DNA of 64,000 nt from NCBI GenBank assembly GCA_947561585.1, contig CANNZV010001617.1, positions 62,001 to 126,000 on the forward strand, written 5' to 3'. The DNA comes from Caprella mutica. Taxonomy: Eukaryota; Arthropoda; Malacostraca; Amphipoda; Caprellidae. Numbering within the stretch: position 1 is the first letter of the stretch; every line of letters begins with the position of its first letter. Made by a program: the position numbers and the translations under genes. Under the pieces are notes generated by a model. That model saw nothing but the letters and a program-made list of their open reading frames with translations, was not told the origin of the DNA and did no database searches. This document shows, piece after piece, positions 10,422-22,400 of the stretch.

Positions 10422-11010
10422 ATCCTGGTTAACGCAGTACCTACCTCACGCTCATCAATTCAAAGCCAACAACCTACTCCACATGAGGCAAAATGCCACA
10501 TCTTCTCAATCCGACCAGCACTCTCGTTTTCTCCAGGAGTCCCTGGCTTTGTCACTTCCCTCCTCCTTGTCTTCCTATCCCTCACAATCCCAATCAGGGT
10601 TCTACTCCCCGTTTGGGTTGCCTTTAGCAAGCTCTCCCCACCAGTACCACCAGGCTTACCCTAGTTCTCTCCAAGAGAGTTTCACTTCTCTGCTCAACCA
10701 CAGCTCCAAATTTCTCTCTTTTCCTTCTTTCGCAGCCGGAGGGAGTCAGTTCCCAAACTTTTCAAACAACCAAGACGAACTTGATGACCGAAAGGTAGAA
10801 TTAGATGTCGTTAATCCTTCAAGAACAGGCGACAAAAACTTGTCCTTGAACAAACCTCTAGATTCCTTTCCAGAAAAGAAACTACAGCCTGGCTTGTTCG
10901 ATATCGCTACCAATGACGTCAAAGTATCTAACTCTTACGTAAATAATGAGGATTATGTTAATAAAGATCGTCTTCTTACTAATTCATTAAATCTCTCTAA
11001 TAATATTTAA
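10422..11010 (+). CDS. Vsx: Gene A last exon: Ser/Gln/Pro-rich C-terminus
   Basis: The acceptor is TTTTTCATTCAG. The leading A completes an Arg codon, and the frame runs SWLTQYLPHAHQFKANNLL and on to TAA at 11008-11010, 195 codons with no internal stop. The first two thirds are rich in Ser, Gln, Pro, Phe and Tyr (SLPSSLSSYPSQSQSGFYSP), the composition often found in transcriptional regulatory regions. The last third is polar and Asn/Asp/Lys-rich and ends SLNLSNNI. GC content drops sharply at the stop codon. There is no recognised domain. The assignment rests on frame continuity with the CVC exon and clean splice sites. Confidence 0.85.
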
Positions 11011-11155
11011 TAAATGTTAAATTTGTCTATATATCTAACTCTACTTTGTTACATATATACTGAATATTGTACATATACCATACAGAGAGACACTTTCACT
11101 CTGACTTTTTACTTCAATGAGTCGATCTACATTTTTTAAAGTCAACCATAATAAA
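11009..11155 (+). terminator. Candidate polyadenylation signals for gene A
   Basis: AATAAA occurs at 11009-11014 (overlapping the stop codon, so too close to be the main signal) and at 11150-11155 (ACCATAATAAACTATG), 140 bp after the stop. A further one is at 11762-11767. Which is used cannot be read from sequence alone. Confidence 0.35.
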
Positions 11156-14100
11156 CTATGAATAGGAATAACAGAAACCGATGGAGGGAATAACAAAAGT
11201 AAATATTATTTATTTCTTTATCATTTATAGCATATCTCAATGAATTTATATTAATACTTTTAAATTCGTTATTCGAATCTCAGTGTAAAACAAAAATATC
11301 ATTTTGAGCATTTTTGGTAGAATATATGCATTGTGTAATTGATTTTAATTAGTAAAATTTTATTACCACCTATTTGACTCTATAATTCTAAGAACAAGTT
11401 AATTAATATACTTAACTCGAAAATTTCTGTATATGTTTGTTTAAAAAAATGATGTGCATTTCTGGAAAGAAATAATGAACTAAAGTAAACTGTTCTTCAT
11501 TTTGTATTTCTGTTAAAACTGTTCACAAAGAATTTAAATATCGGGTATGTACTCAGTTACCGTCAGTTACCCAATGTATTCTTTTTCTAATAATGAATTG
11601 AAATGAATGAAAATAGGCCATTATTACATTGTAATTCGATAATTTAGTTCATTTATTGTACGATATAAAACTTATACTCATTTATTTAAATTAAGGTTAT
11701 TGTTATTTTCATTGATATATTTACCTTATTGTTTTATGTTTTTGATGTTATTTAACAATTGAATAAATGTTTTTTAGAAAAGCGTTCTCCTTGCATTCCT
11801 TCATTTGGTAATGATTTATGCATTCCAGGGGAAAGTTTCCACATTCCAGACCATTCCAAAGATCACTTTTCTCCCGAACAATTGGAACAGATCACCAGAA
11901 TTCGCGTCCGTTGACCTGGTGACAAGCCGCAGGCAATTGTCAGCTGACAGTTCATCCTCGCCAATTGTCTGTCAGTTGATGTACTGACAGGGGCCGTCAC
12001 AGTGAGAAATAAAATCTGTCAGGGAATATTCTAATGATTTATTTAGGCTGTAACTCAATAGTTTATTAATGGTTGTTTTCGCAAAGGAATTCGGGACAAT
12101 TGATTCCAAATTAGAAGTACTGGTCTTTTACTCACAAGAAAATACAGGGAAATAAAAAATCTAAATAGAGGAAATTTATTGATATATTATGAAAAGTGGT
12201 GCTTTAAAATAAAGTAGTAATTAGAAAGAAATTTAGTATGAAATGAAGATAGGATAAAATATTGTAATTGTGTATAATTAAGAATTGAACAAATTTATGT
12301 TTTATTATTTGAGTTAAACAAGAAAATTATTTCTTAGTAAGCTTCTGTCGAAATGTTATTTATTCCATAAAAAGCATCGACATTTTTTGATCTAAATATT
12401 TTTGAGAAAGAAAAATTGAAATTTGAAAGTTTTTGTTATTGTGCAGTTTATTGAATGTACCCTAAGATGTGAGGTAGCTCACTAGTGCCCTGTTTTGGTG
12501 CAAAGTGTACCCAAAGATAATGCACTGGATTCCAGTGACCCGATGCCTAGATGCTATCGTCTGTGTTATGACCAGAAAATTTAGTGCGAGTGTGTGGGAC
12601 AAAAGGACACACAGTAGACAAGTGCCTTCCTTATTCTACCACTGATACAATGAGCACAAAAGTGGCAACTGGGAATTGAATTACCAATAACTTGGAATTT
12701 AGGAATGAAATTTAATGGGAAAAATAAGATGGAATAATTGATGAAGAAAATTTGAAGGAGAAAACAAATAGTGGGAAATAGTTTCAAATTCATGATTAAA
12801 TTTTTTTTTTCGAACAAAAATGATTGAAATTAAACTTTCCAGCTCAAATCTTTTTTGTAGATTAAATATATCATTATTTAGATAATTAAAAATACTGAAA
12901 AGTTTAATAGATTACCATTTCCAAACTATAGTTTAAATACATTTAAAGGGCAATACAGAAAAATAGTCCTAAAAGGAGTCACACTACTTAATTCATTATT
13001 ATTATTGTATCATTACTCTTGGAACTACTTTAATAAATATATAAAATAAAGGGTGGCGCCCTCATGTGGTGGAATTAAGAGTTAGTGGCCATCTTTGTTC
13101 TCAACTGACATTAATTAGGAACAACTATTATAGGTTAATTTACTTATTGAATGAAGGATATTGTAAATAAAGTTAAAAATGTACTATTGGCATTTTATAA
13201 GCTGTACCTACATCTTAAATTGAAGACATGTAGCCTGGAATTAACAATCCGTTCAGAAAATACGTGATTTACAGTGGCGGCATAAAAACTATATTGAAGT
13301 AAAAAATATTAGGAAATAATAATTTATACAAATTAAAGTATTTACATACGTAAATACAACTGATATTTAACTACAACTTTATAACTCTAATGTTTATTTT
13401 TGAGTATTTACTGCCCCTTTAATATAAAAAAGAATGTGATACTTCTACTAATAACTTAGTATAAAAAAGTATAATAAAAGTATAAAAAATGAATTAGTTA
13501 TAAATAGGGATGCTTCCATTTCATTGCAGTAATTACTAACTACTTGTATGTTAGTAATATAAAAAGAAATATTTTTCTAAAACTATTTCTTAGAGATAAT
13601 TTTTTAGTGTAAACTATAGTAAGAGTTAGTTTCAAAAAGTAAATTAGTTTTCGAAATTTTTAAACTAAATAGATAATTGCAGTTAAACTATGAAATAATT
13701 TATATGTGAATAGAAATAAAAAAAGTTCACAAATATAAAGATCTTTTATAAAATAGATATTATCAGATAATTACATAAGATGAAATGAGAAGCATTTAAA
13801 TGAATAACCAAATTAAGTGCATATATAATATAAATACAATTAATGCTTTAATTTCATTCAATAATAAATACATTTTTCAGGCAAAATTCCATAATTTGCA
13901 GTTCTTATATTTTTGTTGATGTTGATTATAAAAAGTAATAAATTTTAGCAATAAATCAATTGTTAAAATGGATGTATGAATAATAAAGTAATATTTAAAC
14001 AATATTACATATATTTTTCCTCACAAAAAGTGTGACTAGATGAAGGAATATCATTCCATGCAGACTATCTATATACTATTCTAGATTGGTCTGTTATTCT

Positions 14101-16959
14101 CCATTACGGTAGATATTGACAGTATTTTAGCGCAAAGAGAATAATTTCTAGTCGGGATTATCCGTCGAAAAACGATAGTGAAAAAGCGATAAATTACGAT
14201 AATTTTTTCGAATCGTTTAGTCGATAAAGATTTGATGATTTTACCACCGACTAATTTTATTCACCAATCCAAATCAGATGATAGGCGACTCTAACTTTTC
14301 GACTGGGTATCTCTGTGAAAAATATTAGTAGTACTCCACAGTGCCAGTGAATGGTAGTGTCATTTTACATGTTAGAGGTCATGTGGTTCAACTGCCATTT
14401 AGAAAAGGATATATATTCATTTCATATCTTGATATGTAATATCCACACGCTTGCTAGATATGTGTCGCTAAAAATTAAATACCTGTTTTTATAATTACAC
14501 GTAATCTATTTAAAAAAAACGTAAATAAAAATAAATTTTCCCAATGCTATTTGAGGAGAAAGATAGAAATGAAGCGGTAGTTGCTTATTATTTTTTTTTA
14601 TAGAGCTTTAGAGTCATCAATATTACTATTATAACTTTTCTAGTTCTTAAATAAACAATAAGTATGAAGTTCTCACCGTCATAGTGTGTATCTCTAAATA
14701 TTGACGATTTATTGGAAAATTGTTTGCAAGATTTGCACTTTGTTTCTTTGTCTAGTGTTCAGTGTCTCCAAGATCTCTGGTGATGCTAACTGAAGTCACA
14801 CTATCAAGACTATGTACCAAGTCAAGAGGACTTCCTATACATGTGGATATGGACCTTGTGTTTTATCAGCTCTGTGTGAGAAAAAGTACACCAAACCTTT
14901 TTGAGATTGAACACCAAGCTGAGCACAATTATTATATCATCCTAATAAAAGAAAATTATTTCAAATAGCTTCATATTTAAGTATTAAATTTGGAAATAGC
15001 AATGGTTTCTACCTATCAGTCTCTATTACGATGGTTTACTGAAGTGACACTGTCTTCGTCAGGGTATAACTGTGTAAGACCTCCACCATCTTACCCCAGA
15101 AAATGTATATCATTTGGTTGATATCGTCATTGCTGCTCTGGTATACGTACATTAGCTGATGTACGAGAGAGAATAATTCTAGTTCCGGCAAGACGTTTCC
15201 TCAGATTTCACAGGTTTGTAGCATTCTTTTTAATAAAGTTATTGAGTGATTATATTTTCATGTCTTGATGAAGAACAAACATCATTTCCCATGCGTGACA
15301 ACACTTTAGTTCAACCTCGATTATAATTCCACTGTACAAGTTATTTCTGGTGCTATACTAATTTTTGAGATTTTATTTCGGGGCCAGTGTGATACCTCCC
15401 ATCGATTTTCCTCGATACAATCTACTCACACACCGTCAGAGGGCACTTCAGACAACAATTCATGTTATACTCCTACGCTTGGTGGTAAAATCTAAGACAT
15501 ATACGAACAGTTCTACAGCAGTTACTTTTCGTGTTAAAATTTGAATTATGTGTAGTTAAAAGGTAGAAGTTCAAATGTATTGCTTCTTTTAAAATGATTA
15601 AAACAGTGAGAATTAAAGATATGTTACATAAATAAATTTTACGGGGAACGTAAAGTTTAACTTTAACCACATCACTTTTCATCCATTACTTATACACTTT
15701 TTAATAATAATATATGAATTAACAGCATAAAAAAAGCTCTTACTACCTTCCATACTAGCCATGGACTGTGAAGACACCACCCTGTACATTTAAACTTACT
15801 TATTGGATAAATTCTTACCACTCACAAAATCTTTAAAATAGAAAATAGAAAATAATTTACTATCAATAGTTATTTTTTTGAAATACCTATATTTCAATGT
15901 AACTCTTTTAGGAATTTATTTTTGAGTTTTTCTCAAGTAATTTGAAAAATATTTTTGGATACAAATGTTGTATATATTGAAGAATATAAAATGAATCTGA
16001 ATAACGATAGTAAAAATATATTAATAGAAAGAATGGAAACTTTAATTAATTTTAGAGACATGAAAATAATGCAATTTAAGAGATAGCTATTAATATTAAC
16101 TACATATATGTAATATATTTATAAAAAAAATTTATAAAACTATCCACTACTTTATTATAGGCAATTATATTACAGTGTCACAATTTAATATTTTTCTAAT
16201 TTGAATAATAACTTTCATAGCAATATGAAGTACTACAGTGAATGTTAAAAACATTAGTGGCAACCAGTGGCAGAAACAAGAGACAATTTACTAACTAGCA
16301 AAATATTATAAGTTTTTTCAAACGTTACCATATCTTAGATAATGTAAGTACCTATACTTTCATGCAAACGTTTACATGCATTGAAATAAATGAAAAATAA
16401 CAGTAGTTTCGTCAGAGTAAATTAATTTAATTTTTTACATAATTCACCATTTATTATTCATTACAAATATATTAAATATATATATAATATACATCTTTCT
16501 TCCAAAGATATTTTTCATCAGTTTCTGTGAGTCTCATCACTGCACTTGACAGCTACACACCACATGTTATTACCCCCCCCCCCTCCAATCTTCAGACACC
16601 CCCTCCCCATCTGAAGATCCAAACCACCACCTCCCTATGTAATTTAGGTACTTCCACCACCTAGGTAAGTGAGGTGTGTTTACTCAGTAGAGCAGGTGCT
16701 ATGTATAGGCAGGCACTCACAGCAGGTACCATAGCGTAGAGATATTCCCTGTTAGGAAATAAATCTGCATATCGTCTGTTAGAGTCCATTACAGTGAATA
16801 AATGATATTGTATATTATCGCAGAATGTAATAATTCTATATCGTCACTATTTTTGTACTTAAATTATGGGTCATAATTTGCAATAATTTTTAATTGAGTT
16901 ATTCTCATCTGAGAATACAGTTATTACATGAGTAAACAGTGAAGAATTACAGGAGAAAG
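11011..16959. other. Gene A 3' UTR and AT-rich intergenic DNA
   Basis: About 6 kb with no tandem array, which is unusual for this window, and no supported gene. The long + frame at 14762-14968 and minus frame at 15473-15682 have no recognisable domain or splice context. The only clear GC-rich island is 11785-11995, listed separately. A weak inverted repeat with TCGG/CCGA-rich arms lies at about 14150-14310. A perfect 9-bp-stem hairpin (ATCTTCAGA / TCTGAAGAT) lies at about 16590-16620, next to a poly-C run. Confidence 0.5.
11785..11995 (+). promoter_or_regulatory. Candidate enhancer with CATTCC and TGACAG clusters
   Basis: CATTCC, the core bound by TEAD/Scalloped factors, occurs four times in 64 bp (11794, 11821, 11842, 11852). 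The 3' half carries several TGACAG/CTGTCA sites, the core of Meis/Homothorax-type TALE factors (11945-11950, 11969-11974, 11985-11990), and the palindrome GTCAGCTGAC at 11939-11948. GC content is well above the flanks. The function is inferred only from motif clustering. Confidence 0.4.
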
Positions 16960-17295
16960 CAGATAGAACTGATAGAACTAAAGTAAGGAAGGAGGTAGAA
17001 CTGATAAGACTAAAGTAAAGAATGAAGGTAGAAATGATAGAAATAAAGTAAAGAAAGGAGGTAGAACTGAAGTAAAGAAAGGAGGTAGAACCGATAGAAC
17101 TAAAGTTAAGAAAGGAGGTAGAACCGATAGAACTAAAGTAAAGAATGGAGGTAGAACCGATAGAACTAAAGTAAACAAAGGATGTAGAACCGATAGAATT
17201 AAAATAAAGAAAGGAGATAGAACTGATAGAACTAAAGTAAAGAAAGGAGGTAGAACTGATAGAACTAGAGTAAAGAAAGGAGGTAGAACTGATAG
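16960..17295. repeat. ~33-bp tandem array, about 10 copies
   Basis: The unit is GATAGAACTAAAGTAAAGAA followed by AGGAGGTAGAACC. Some copies are shortened. It runs directly into the next, unrelated array. A 66-codon minus-strand frame is an artefact. Confidence 0.9.
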
Positions 17296-18115
17296 AAAAG
17301 AGTCACTGTGATGATGTACTATCAGAGAAAAGAGTCACTGTGATGATGTACTATCAAAGAAAAGAGCCACTGTGATGATATACTATCAGAGAAAAGAGTC
17401 ACTGTGATGATGTACTATCAGAGAAAAGAGTCACTGTGATGATGTACTATCAGAGAAAAGAGTCACTGTGATGATGTACTATCAGAGAAAAGAGTCACTG
17501 TGATGATGTACTATCAGAGAAAAGAGTCACTGTGATGATGTACTATCAGAGAAAAGAGTCACTGTGACGATGTACTATCAGAGAAAAGAGTCACTGTGAT
17601 GATGTACCATCAGAGAAAAGAGTCACTGTGATGATGTACCATCAGAGAAAAGAGTCACTGTGATGATGTACTATCAGAGAAAAGAGTCACTGTGATGATG
17701 TACCATCAGAGAAAAGAGTCACTGTGATGATGTACTATCAGAGAAAAGAGTCACTGTGATGATGTACCATCAGAGAAAAGAGTCACTGTGATGATGTACT
17801 ATCAGAGAAAAGAGTCACTGTGATGATGTACCATCAGAGAAAAGAGTCACTGTGATGATGTACTATCAGAGAAAAGAGTCACTGTGATGATGTACCATCA
17901 GAGAAAAGAGTCACTGTGATGATGTACTATCAGAGAAAAGAGTCACTGTGATGATGTACTATCAGAGAAAAGAGTCACTGTGATGATGTACTATCAGAGA
18001 AAAGAGTCACTGTGATGATGTACTATCAGAGAAAAGAGTCACTGTGATGATGTACTATCAGAGAAAAGAGTCACTGTGATGATGTACCATCAGAGAAAAG
18101 AGTCACTGTGATGAT
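17296..18115. repeat. 32-bp tandem array, about 26 copies
   Basis: The unit is GAAAAGAGTCACTGTGATGA followed by TGTACTATCAGA, nearly invariant. The main variant is TGTACCATCA, which alternates with TGTACTATCA between about 17625 and 17900, giving a 64-bp dimer structure there. Copies are directly adjacent with no spacers, so this is not a CRISPR-like array. Confidence 0.95.
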
Positions 18116-18540
18116 GCTAATTTCACAAATCACAGTTTTTTCCATTTTCTATTATTTTCAAATCTTACTATAATTTGTCATTGTGTACCCAGACCATTTT
18201 AAAAGTTGCTAAATACATTGCTATTAGTTAAGTTTCTTAATGTAAACTGTTTGAAAATCATTACAGATATACTTTTCTTGCACATATTCCTATCAATTAA
18301 ATAATTTATATATCAGCGTGAAGTTTTTGGAACATTTAATATCTCTCACAACTTTGAATTAGAAGTGATTAACTACAAATTCCTAGCAATACATGACGGC
18401 TAATCTTATTATGTATAAAGTATATATAGTGAAAACATATCAGGAAATAACTGCTTGGAGACTTTTTATTGTTTTACATTCTTGTCAATAAATATAGCAA
18501 TGAAAGGAGAAGGAGATCCTTATCAAATATATACCACATA

Positions 18541-19150
18541 ATGACCCATATATGCTGTATATATAGTGGTGACAGGACAACAACCCCCCGTGCAAACCCC
18601 CCCCCCCCCGGACAAAAAACCCCCGTACAATAAACCCCCGTACAAATACCCCCCGGACAAGAACCCCCAAGCAAAAAAACCCCGGTGCAAAAAATCCCCG
18701 GTCAATATAAATAGCATAATTCATTTTAATTCATTTTCATCAATTTTTTATTTATAAAATTACTATATGCTATAAATATAAAGTGATATAGTGCACCTAA
18801 GGTTAGGTTAGCGCCCCCCCCCCCCCCCCGGCCAGGTTTGATAGTATTTTTACTATAAAATAGGTAATTGGGTATACCTTAATTTGCAAAAAAATTGTCA
18901 TATTGTCGAAGAAAATGTAATAATTATTGGTTCGCATTGAATAATGTTTAATACATTAATAAAAATGAATTATGCTATTTATATAGACCGGAGTTTTTCT
19001 GCATCGGGGGTTTTTTGCTTGGGGGCTATTTGTCCGGGGGGTTTATTGCACGGTTTTTTTTGTCCGGGGGGTATTTTGCACGGTTTTTTTTTGACCGCGG
19101 GGGTTATTGTGCTGGAATCATATATACTTATATAGTGTATATGGGACAGA
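18541..19150. mobile_element. ~610-bp foldback element with C/G-rich repetitive arms
   Basis: The left arm (about 18541-18725) and the right arm (about 18962-19150) are reverse complements. Outer ends read TGACCCATATATGCTGTATA and, inverted, TGTCCCATATACACTATATA. Inner ends read ATAGCATAATTCATTTT and its complement AAAATGAATTATGCTAT. Between these, each arm holds a run of about ten units like CCCCCGTACAATAAA or CCCCGGACAAAAAA. The spacer is AT-rich apart from a 16-C run at 18814-18829. The short frames on both strands across it (for example 18485-18724) are artefacts. It has no transposase. Confidence 0.65.
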
Positions 19151-20515
19151 ACATTTCGTCCATGAATTGCTTTGTTTTCTATTTTATTGAGTATACGGTC
19201 TATATTTCATATTATTTAATCATAATACAGTGATTTAAGCAGAAACATTCGATTTGAACACATAAGAAATATTTCCCTCAGATTACTGTAATAAAACTAG
19301 ATAAACAAATGTATCTTTCAAGCATTTATCTCGTGGATGATTTTGCATTAATTAATGACTGAAATAACAGGTACTAACTATAATTAATGTGTTGACACCT
19401 AAGAAAGAAAAGAAAATAATTACAATAGAGGTATAAATAATAATTATTGTATATAGTTCTATTGGTGCTAGGACGCTTCGTTACCATGCAGATTCTTCGT
19501 TCCCGGATGAACGATTTTTTAATATTGAAATGAATTAAAGACTACAAATTATATCAATCCAATACATTATAAATATATTTCGAAATATGTATTATATTTT
19601 TTACCCTATAAATATAAAAGAAAAATGACTTCCCATATAAAAATAGTATATGGGAATTAAAATATAAAGTTAAAAAGTTAAATTATTTAGTCTTTTCTTT
19701 TAGGATTGAAAATATTTATTATCTTCGCAAAATTGCGGAATGTTATGTTTTTTCATTGTTATTTTCATTTAATAACATGTAACATCTGGCAATTGGATCT
19801 TTACCCTAACGTTAAAACATTTTAGGAAATATCAAAAACAAAAGATTTTCCCAATGTAAGCAGTAGAGCAAGATCTGAGTTCTCGGACTGAACCACATTT
19901 TCGATCATGTGAGGAAAAATAAAATAAATATTATTGTTATTCAACTTCTATATCGATTGGCATCCAAGATATTTTCACTTAAAACTTTTCTAATCAAAGA
20001 TGATAGTTAATTTTAATACCTTTGATATAATCAATATATAACCAGATACTTAGCAGACATATAAAATGTATGTTAAACCTTATAATTTAAAGAGTATAAT
20101 TCATAATACTTGGGATTGGATTAAACCCATTTCATATAAAAAAAAATGTTACCGGTTTTAAAAACAACATCGGAAAATCTGGTAACGAAACGTCAGGTCA
20201 CCGGTTTTATGTTATGTGAATTAGAAAATATGAAACAGTCCGAAAACACTTTCGTTCCTACGTCTAAAAAATTAACGTATATAACACTGAAAAATACCAA
20301 TATTTAGTTAATTAATTTATATTGCATTTATTTAACCACTTATTCAGTATATAGTATATTATATACGTACATATACTACTCACCAGCTGTTAAAAAAAAG
20401 TTATGTTAGAAAATACTGGTTTTTGAATCAAAATTACTTCTATAATATTGTAATAACCTCATCTGAATAATGCTGTTGACTTTATTATAATTTTAGCATT
20501 ATTGTAGTTACTGTG
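19151..20515. other. AT-rich intergenic DNA with minor inverted repeats
   Basis: No gene. At 20150-20205 two ACCGGTTTTA blocks flank a short TCGGAAAATCTGG sequence. A partial copy of the 8656-8782 element is at 19870-19905. Confidence 0.5.
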
Positions 20516-20725
20516 ATATAAACACCATAAAAAAGTCTCCTTTTCTATTTTTATGTACTGTAATAACTTCGAGAGTCAATATAAGACCGGGGTGTAATAA
20601 AAGCTGTACATCATTAAAAAAGTATTCAGTTTAATTATTTTACTGTTGCCGGACAGATGGGGCAGCAGAAGAAGATTGCAATAAGAATTAAGGCAAATAC
20701 CATGCATTTCTAATTACCCTCAACA
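20516..20725 (+). repeat. Copy 2 of the ~210-bp dispersed repeat (inverted partner at 1305-1533)
   Basis: Nearly identical to the complement of 1305-1533, from ATAAACACCATAAAAA to CTAATTACCCTCAACA. A stretch of over 50 bp around GTAATAAAAGCTGTACATCA is unbroken identity. It lies about 1.2-1.9 kb upstream of the gene B promoter. Confidence 0.85.
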
Positions 20726-21574
20726 ATTAAAGGGTGTTTTCTATACTTTCTTATTGCAAAATAGATATAAATAATATATAATATAAAATATATTACAAAA
20801 TAAAGCATTTGAATGTAGTTTTAGTAACTATTAAATAATTATATAATTATAATATCATGATTTGTCTCTCAAACCTAGATTATCACAGTTACAAGATTCA
20901 CAATTTATATCTTATTTGTGTTCTTAATACATCTCAAAAAAGGAGAATATGAAATTATAAATAGAAAGTTATTGAAGATAAATCACACATTGACAATATA
21001 CAAGTTACAATGAATCAACTGAATCTACAAAAAGTCAACACACAGATCTATAATAGCAGGACACTGTTTTTAAGATACTTTTCGGACATGAAATATCTTG
21101 GGGATATTCATATATCTAATATCTTATTCTATAGCTCACCTAAATGTACATTATAGCCTATATAGAATATAGTATATGAGGAAAACTTATTGAGGCTATT
21201 CAGAAATACTATCACAAATATTTCTTCTAGCAAATTACTACTGTTTTCAAAATTGTTCTAAAACAATTACTGTGATAAAGGCATTTTTTAAAATGACTTG
21301 TAAAATATTTTTTAATCTATTGATGTTTAATAGCTGCCGAAAGAATGAATAAAATTACACACAGTTGTATTATATTATTAAGGAGGTTGTCATTAGATAT
21401 TTATAAAATCACTAAATATTTCAAATTTACCTTTCAAAACATCATACCATTTATTTCCCCTGAAATAGATGTTTCCTCAGCAATGTACAGGGTGACAAAA
21501 AGGAACCCTAATGCATTACTAATGTTTTTCTTTGCCCAATAGCGAGATATCAAAAGATTAACTGCGGCCCCTGA

Positions 21575-21850
21575 ATGCCTCGACTAAATAAAGTAATGTG
21601 GTCAGGCGAAACAACTTCGAATCAGCCGATGGTACCATTGGGTACAATTTGTGTTACCAAACAACTGAGAAAATCTTTCAAGAAGCCTCCACTAAATAAC
21701 AACAAGAAGAACAACAACTCCCCACCCAATTGCCGCCAAAGTGCCAATAGTGGCGCAAAATTAGAGCCTCTTGCAGCCAAGAGAAACAGAGATCTTTTCT
21801 GGTGCCAATACGAGAAACAATCTACGAATTTATCACTTAAATACAGATGA
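21575..21850 (+). other. Unassigned 91-codon open frame upstream of gene B
   Basis: The frame has plausible composition (Asn/Lys/Pro-rich, with KKPPLNNNKKNNNSPPN) and raised GC content, but no recognised domain. It ends about 50 bp before the CCAAT-rich promoter region. It may be an upstream alternative exon, a regulatory island, or chance. Confidence 0.15.
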
Positions 21851-21899
21851 GTTAATGGATATTTAGTGAGAGGTTGTGGGGAATGCTTTACAGCTGCTG

Positions 21900-22400
21900 A
21901 GCAATTTTCTCACACTAATATATCATTGGCTGCACAATCAATATCTTGGGGCGCTCATTGGAAGCTTATTTAGGCCTAGCACAGAGGCTCAGAATGCTCA
22001 TTGGCTGCCACTTGTGCCATCACTAGGTGGACCAGAGCGCTCATTGGCTAATATAGGGGGAGGGGCTTAGCTCTAATTACTGCTTCTAAGCCCATTTATT
22101 CAATGACAAAACAATATTCTGCACATAAATAAATATTTACTAACATATTTCATTGACATAATCGTATTTCAAAATAATTTCTCTTCAAAAACGATTTAAT
22201 TTGCGTTGTTGTTTTGTAGGGTTGCAAGAGTGGCAACTAATGAGTGGTTAAGGACCGCCTCTGCGCATGCGCCCAATGGTAGGATGTTTCTTTATCCTCT
22301 TGCGTCCCTCTGCCATTTTCTGTCACCTAGTGTCGCTGAGAGGTAGGACGTGCCTTCTAGGATAGAGTCCTTGTCTGCCTTCACAGTCAGTTCCGTAAAA
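21900..22400 (+). promoter_or_regulatory. Gene B promoter region
   Basis: Inverted CCAAT boxes (ATTGG) occur at 21925, 21957, 22000 and 22043, the last three inside GCTCATTGG and 43 bp apart. A CACTAGGTGG motif lies at 22021. Near the presumed start are GCGCATGCGC at 22263-22272, a perfect palindrome matching the NRF1 family site, and CCAATGG right after it. TCAGTT at about 22388 fits the arthropod initiator. No TATA box is obvious. Direction and position agree with the non-coding exon that follows. The exact start site is not determinable. Confidence 0.6.

Larger units (their letters stand above)
9507..11010 (+). other. Vsx: Gene A: Vsx-family homeobox gene, 3' part (three exons)
   Basis: This is the 3' end of a Vsx (Chx10-related) paired-like homeobox gene. 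Exons 9507-9684, 9947-10322 and 10422-11010 total 1143 bp and encode 380 residues plus stop in one frame across two short introns (262 and 99 bp), all with GT/AG borders. The product would be a nuclear DNA-binding protein. Family members control eye and interneuron development in flies and vertebrates; that role is family knowledge, not shown here. The amino half, including homeodomain residues 1-46, must come from exons further left. Candidate polyadenylation signals AATAAA lie at 11009, 11150 and 11762. The nearby downstream Vsx-like gene in the same orientation suggests a tandem pair. Confidence 0.9.

Noticed and set aside
17296..18115. CRISPR-like array of 32-bp repeats
   Set aside because: Units are contiguous with no unique spacers, and the DNA is a eukaryotic nuclear locus.
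18801..18812. GGTTAGGTTAG as insect telomere repeat (TTAGG)n
   Set aside because: Only two copies; no array, so not telomeric.
18474..19233. Gly/Val-rich short frames on both strands
   Set aside because: They come from C/G-run units in the arms of the foldback element.
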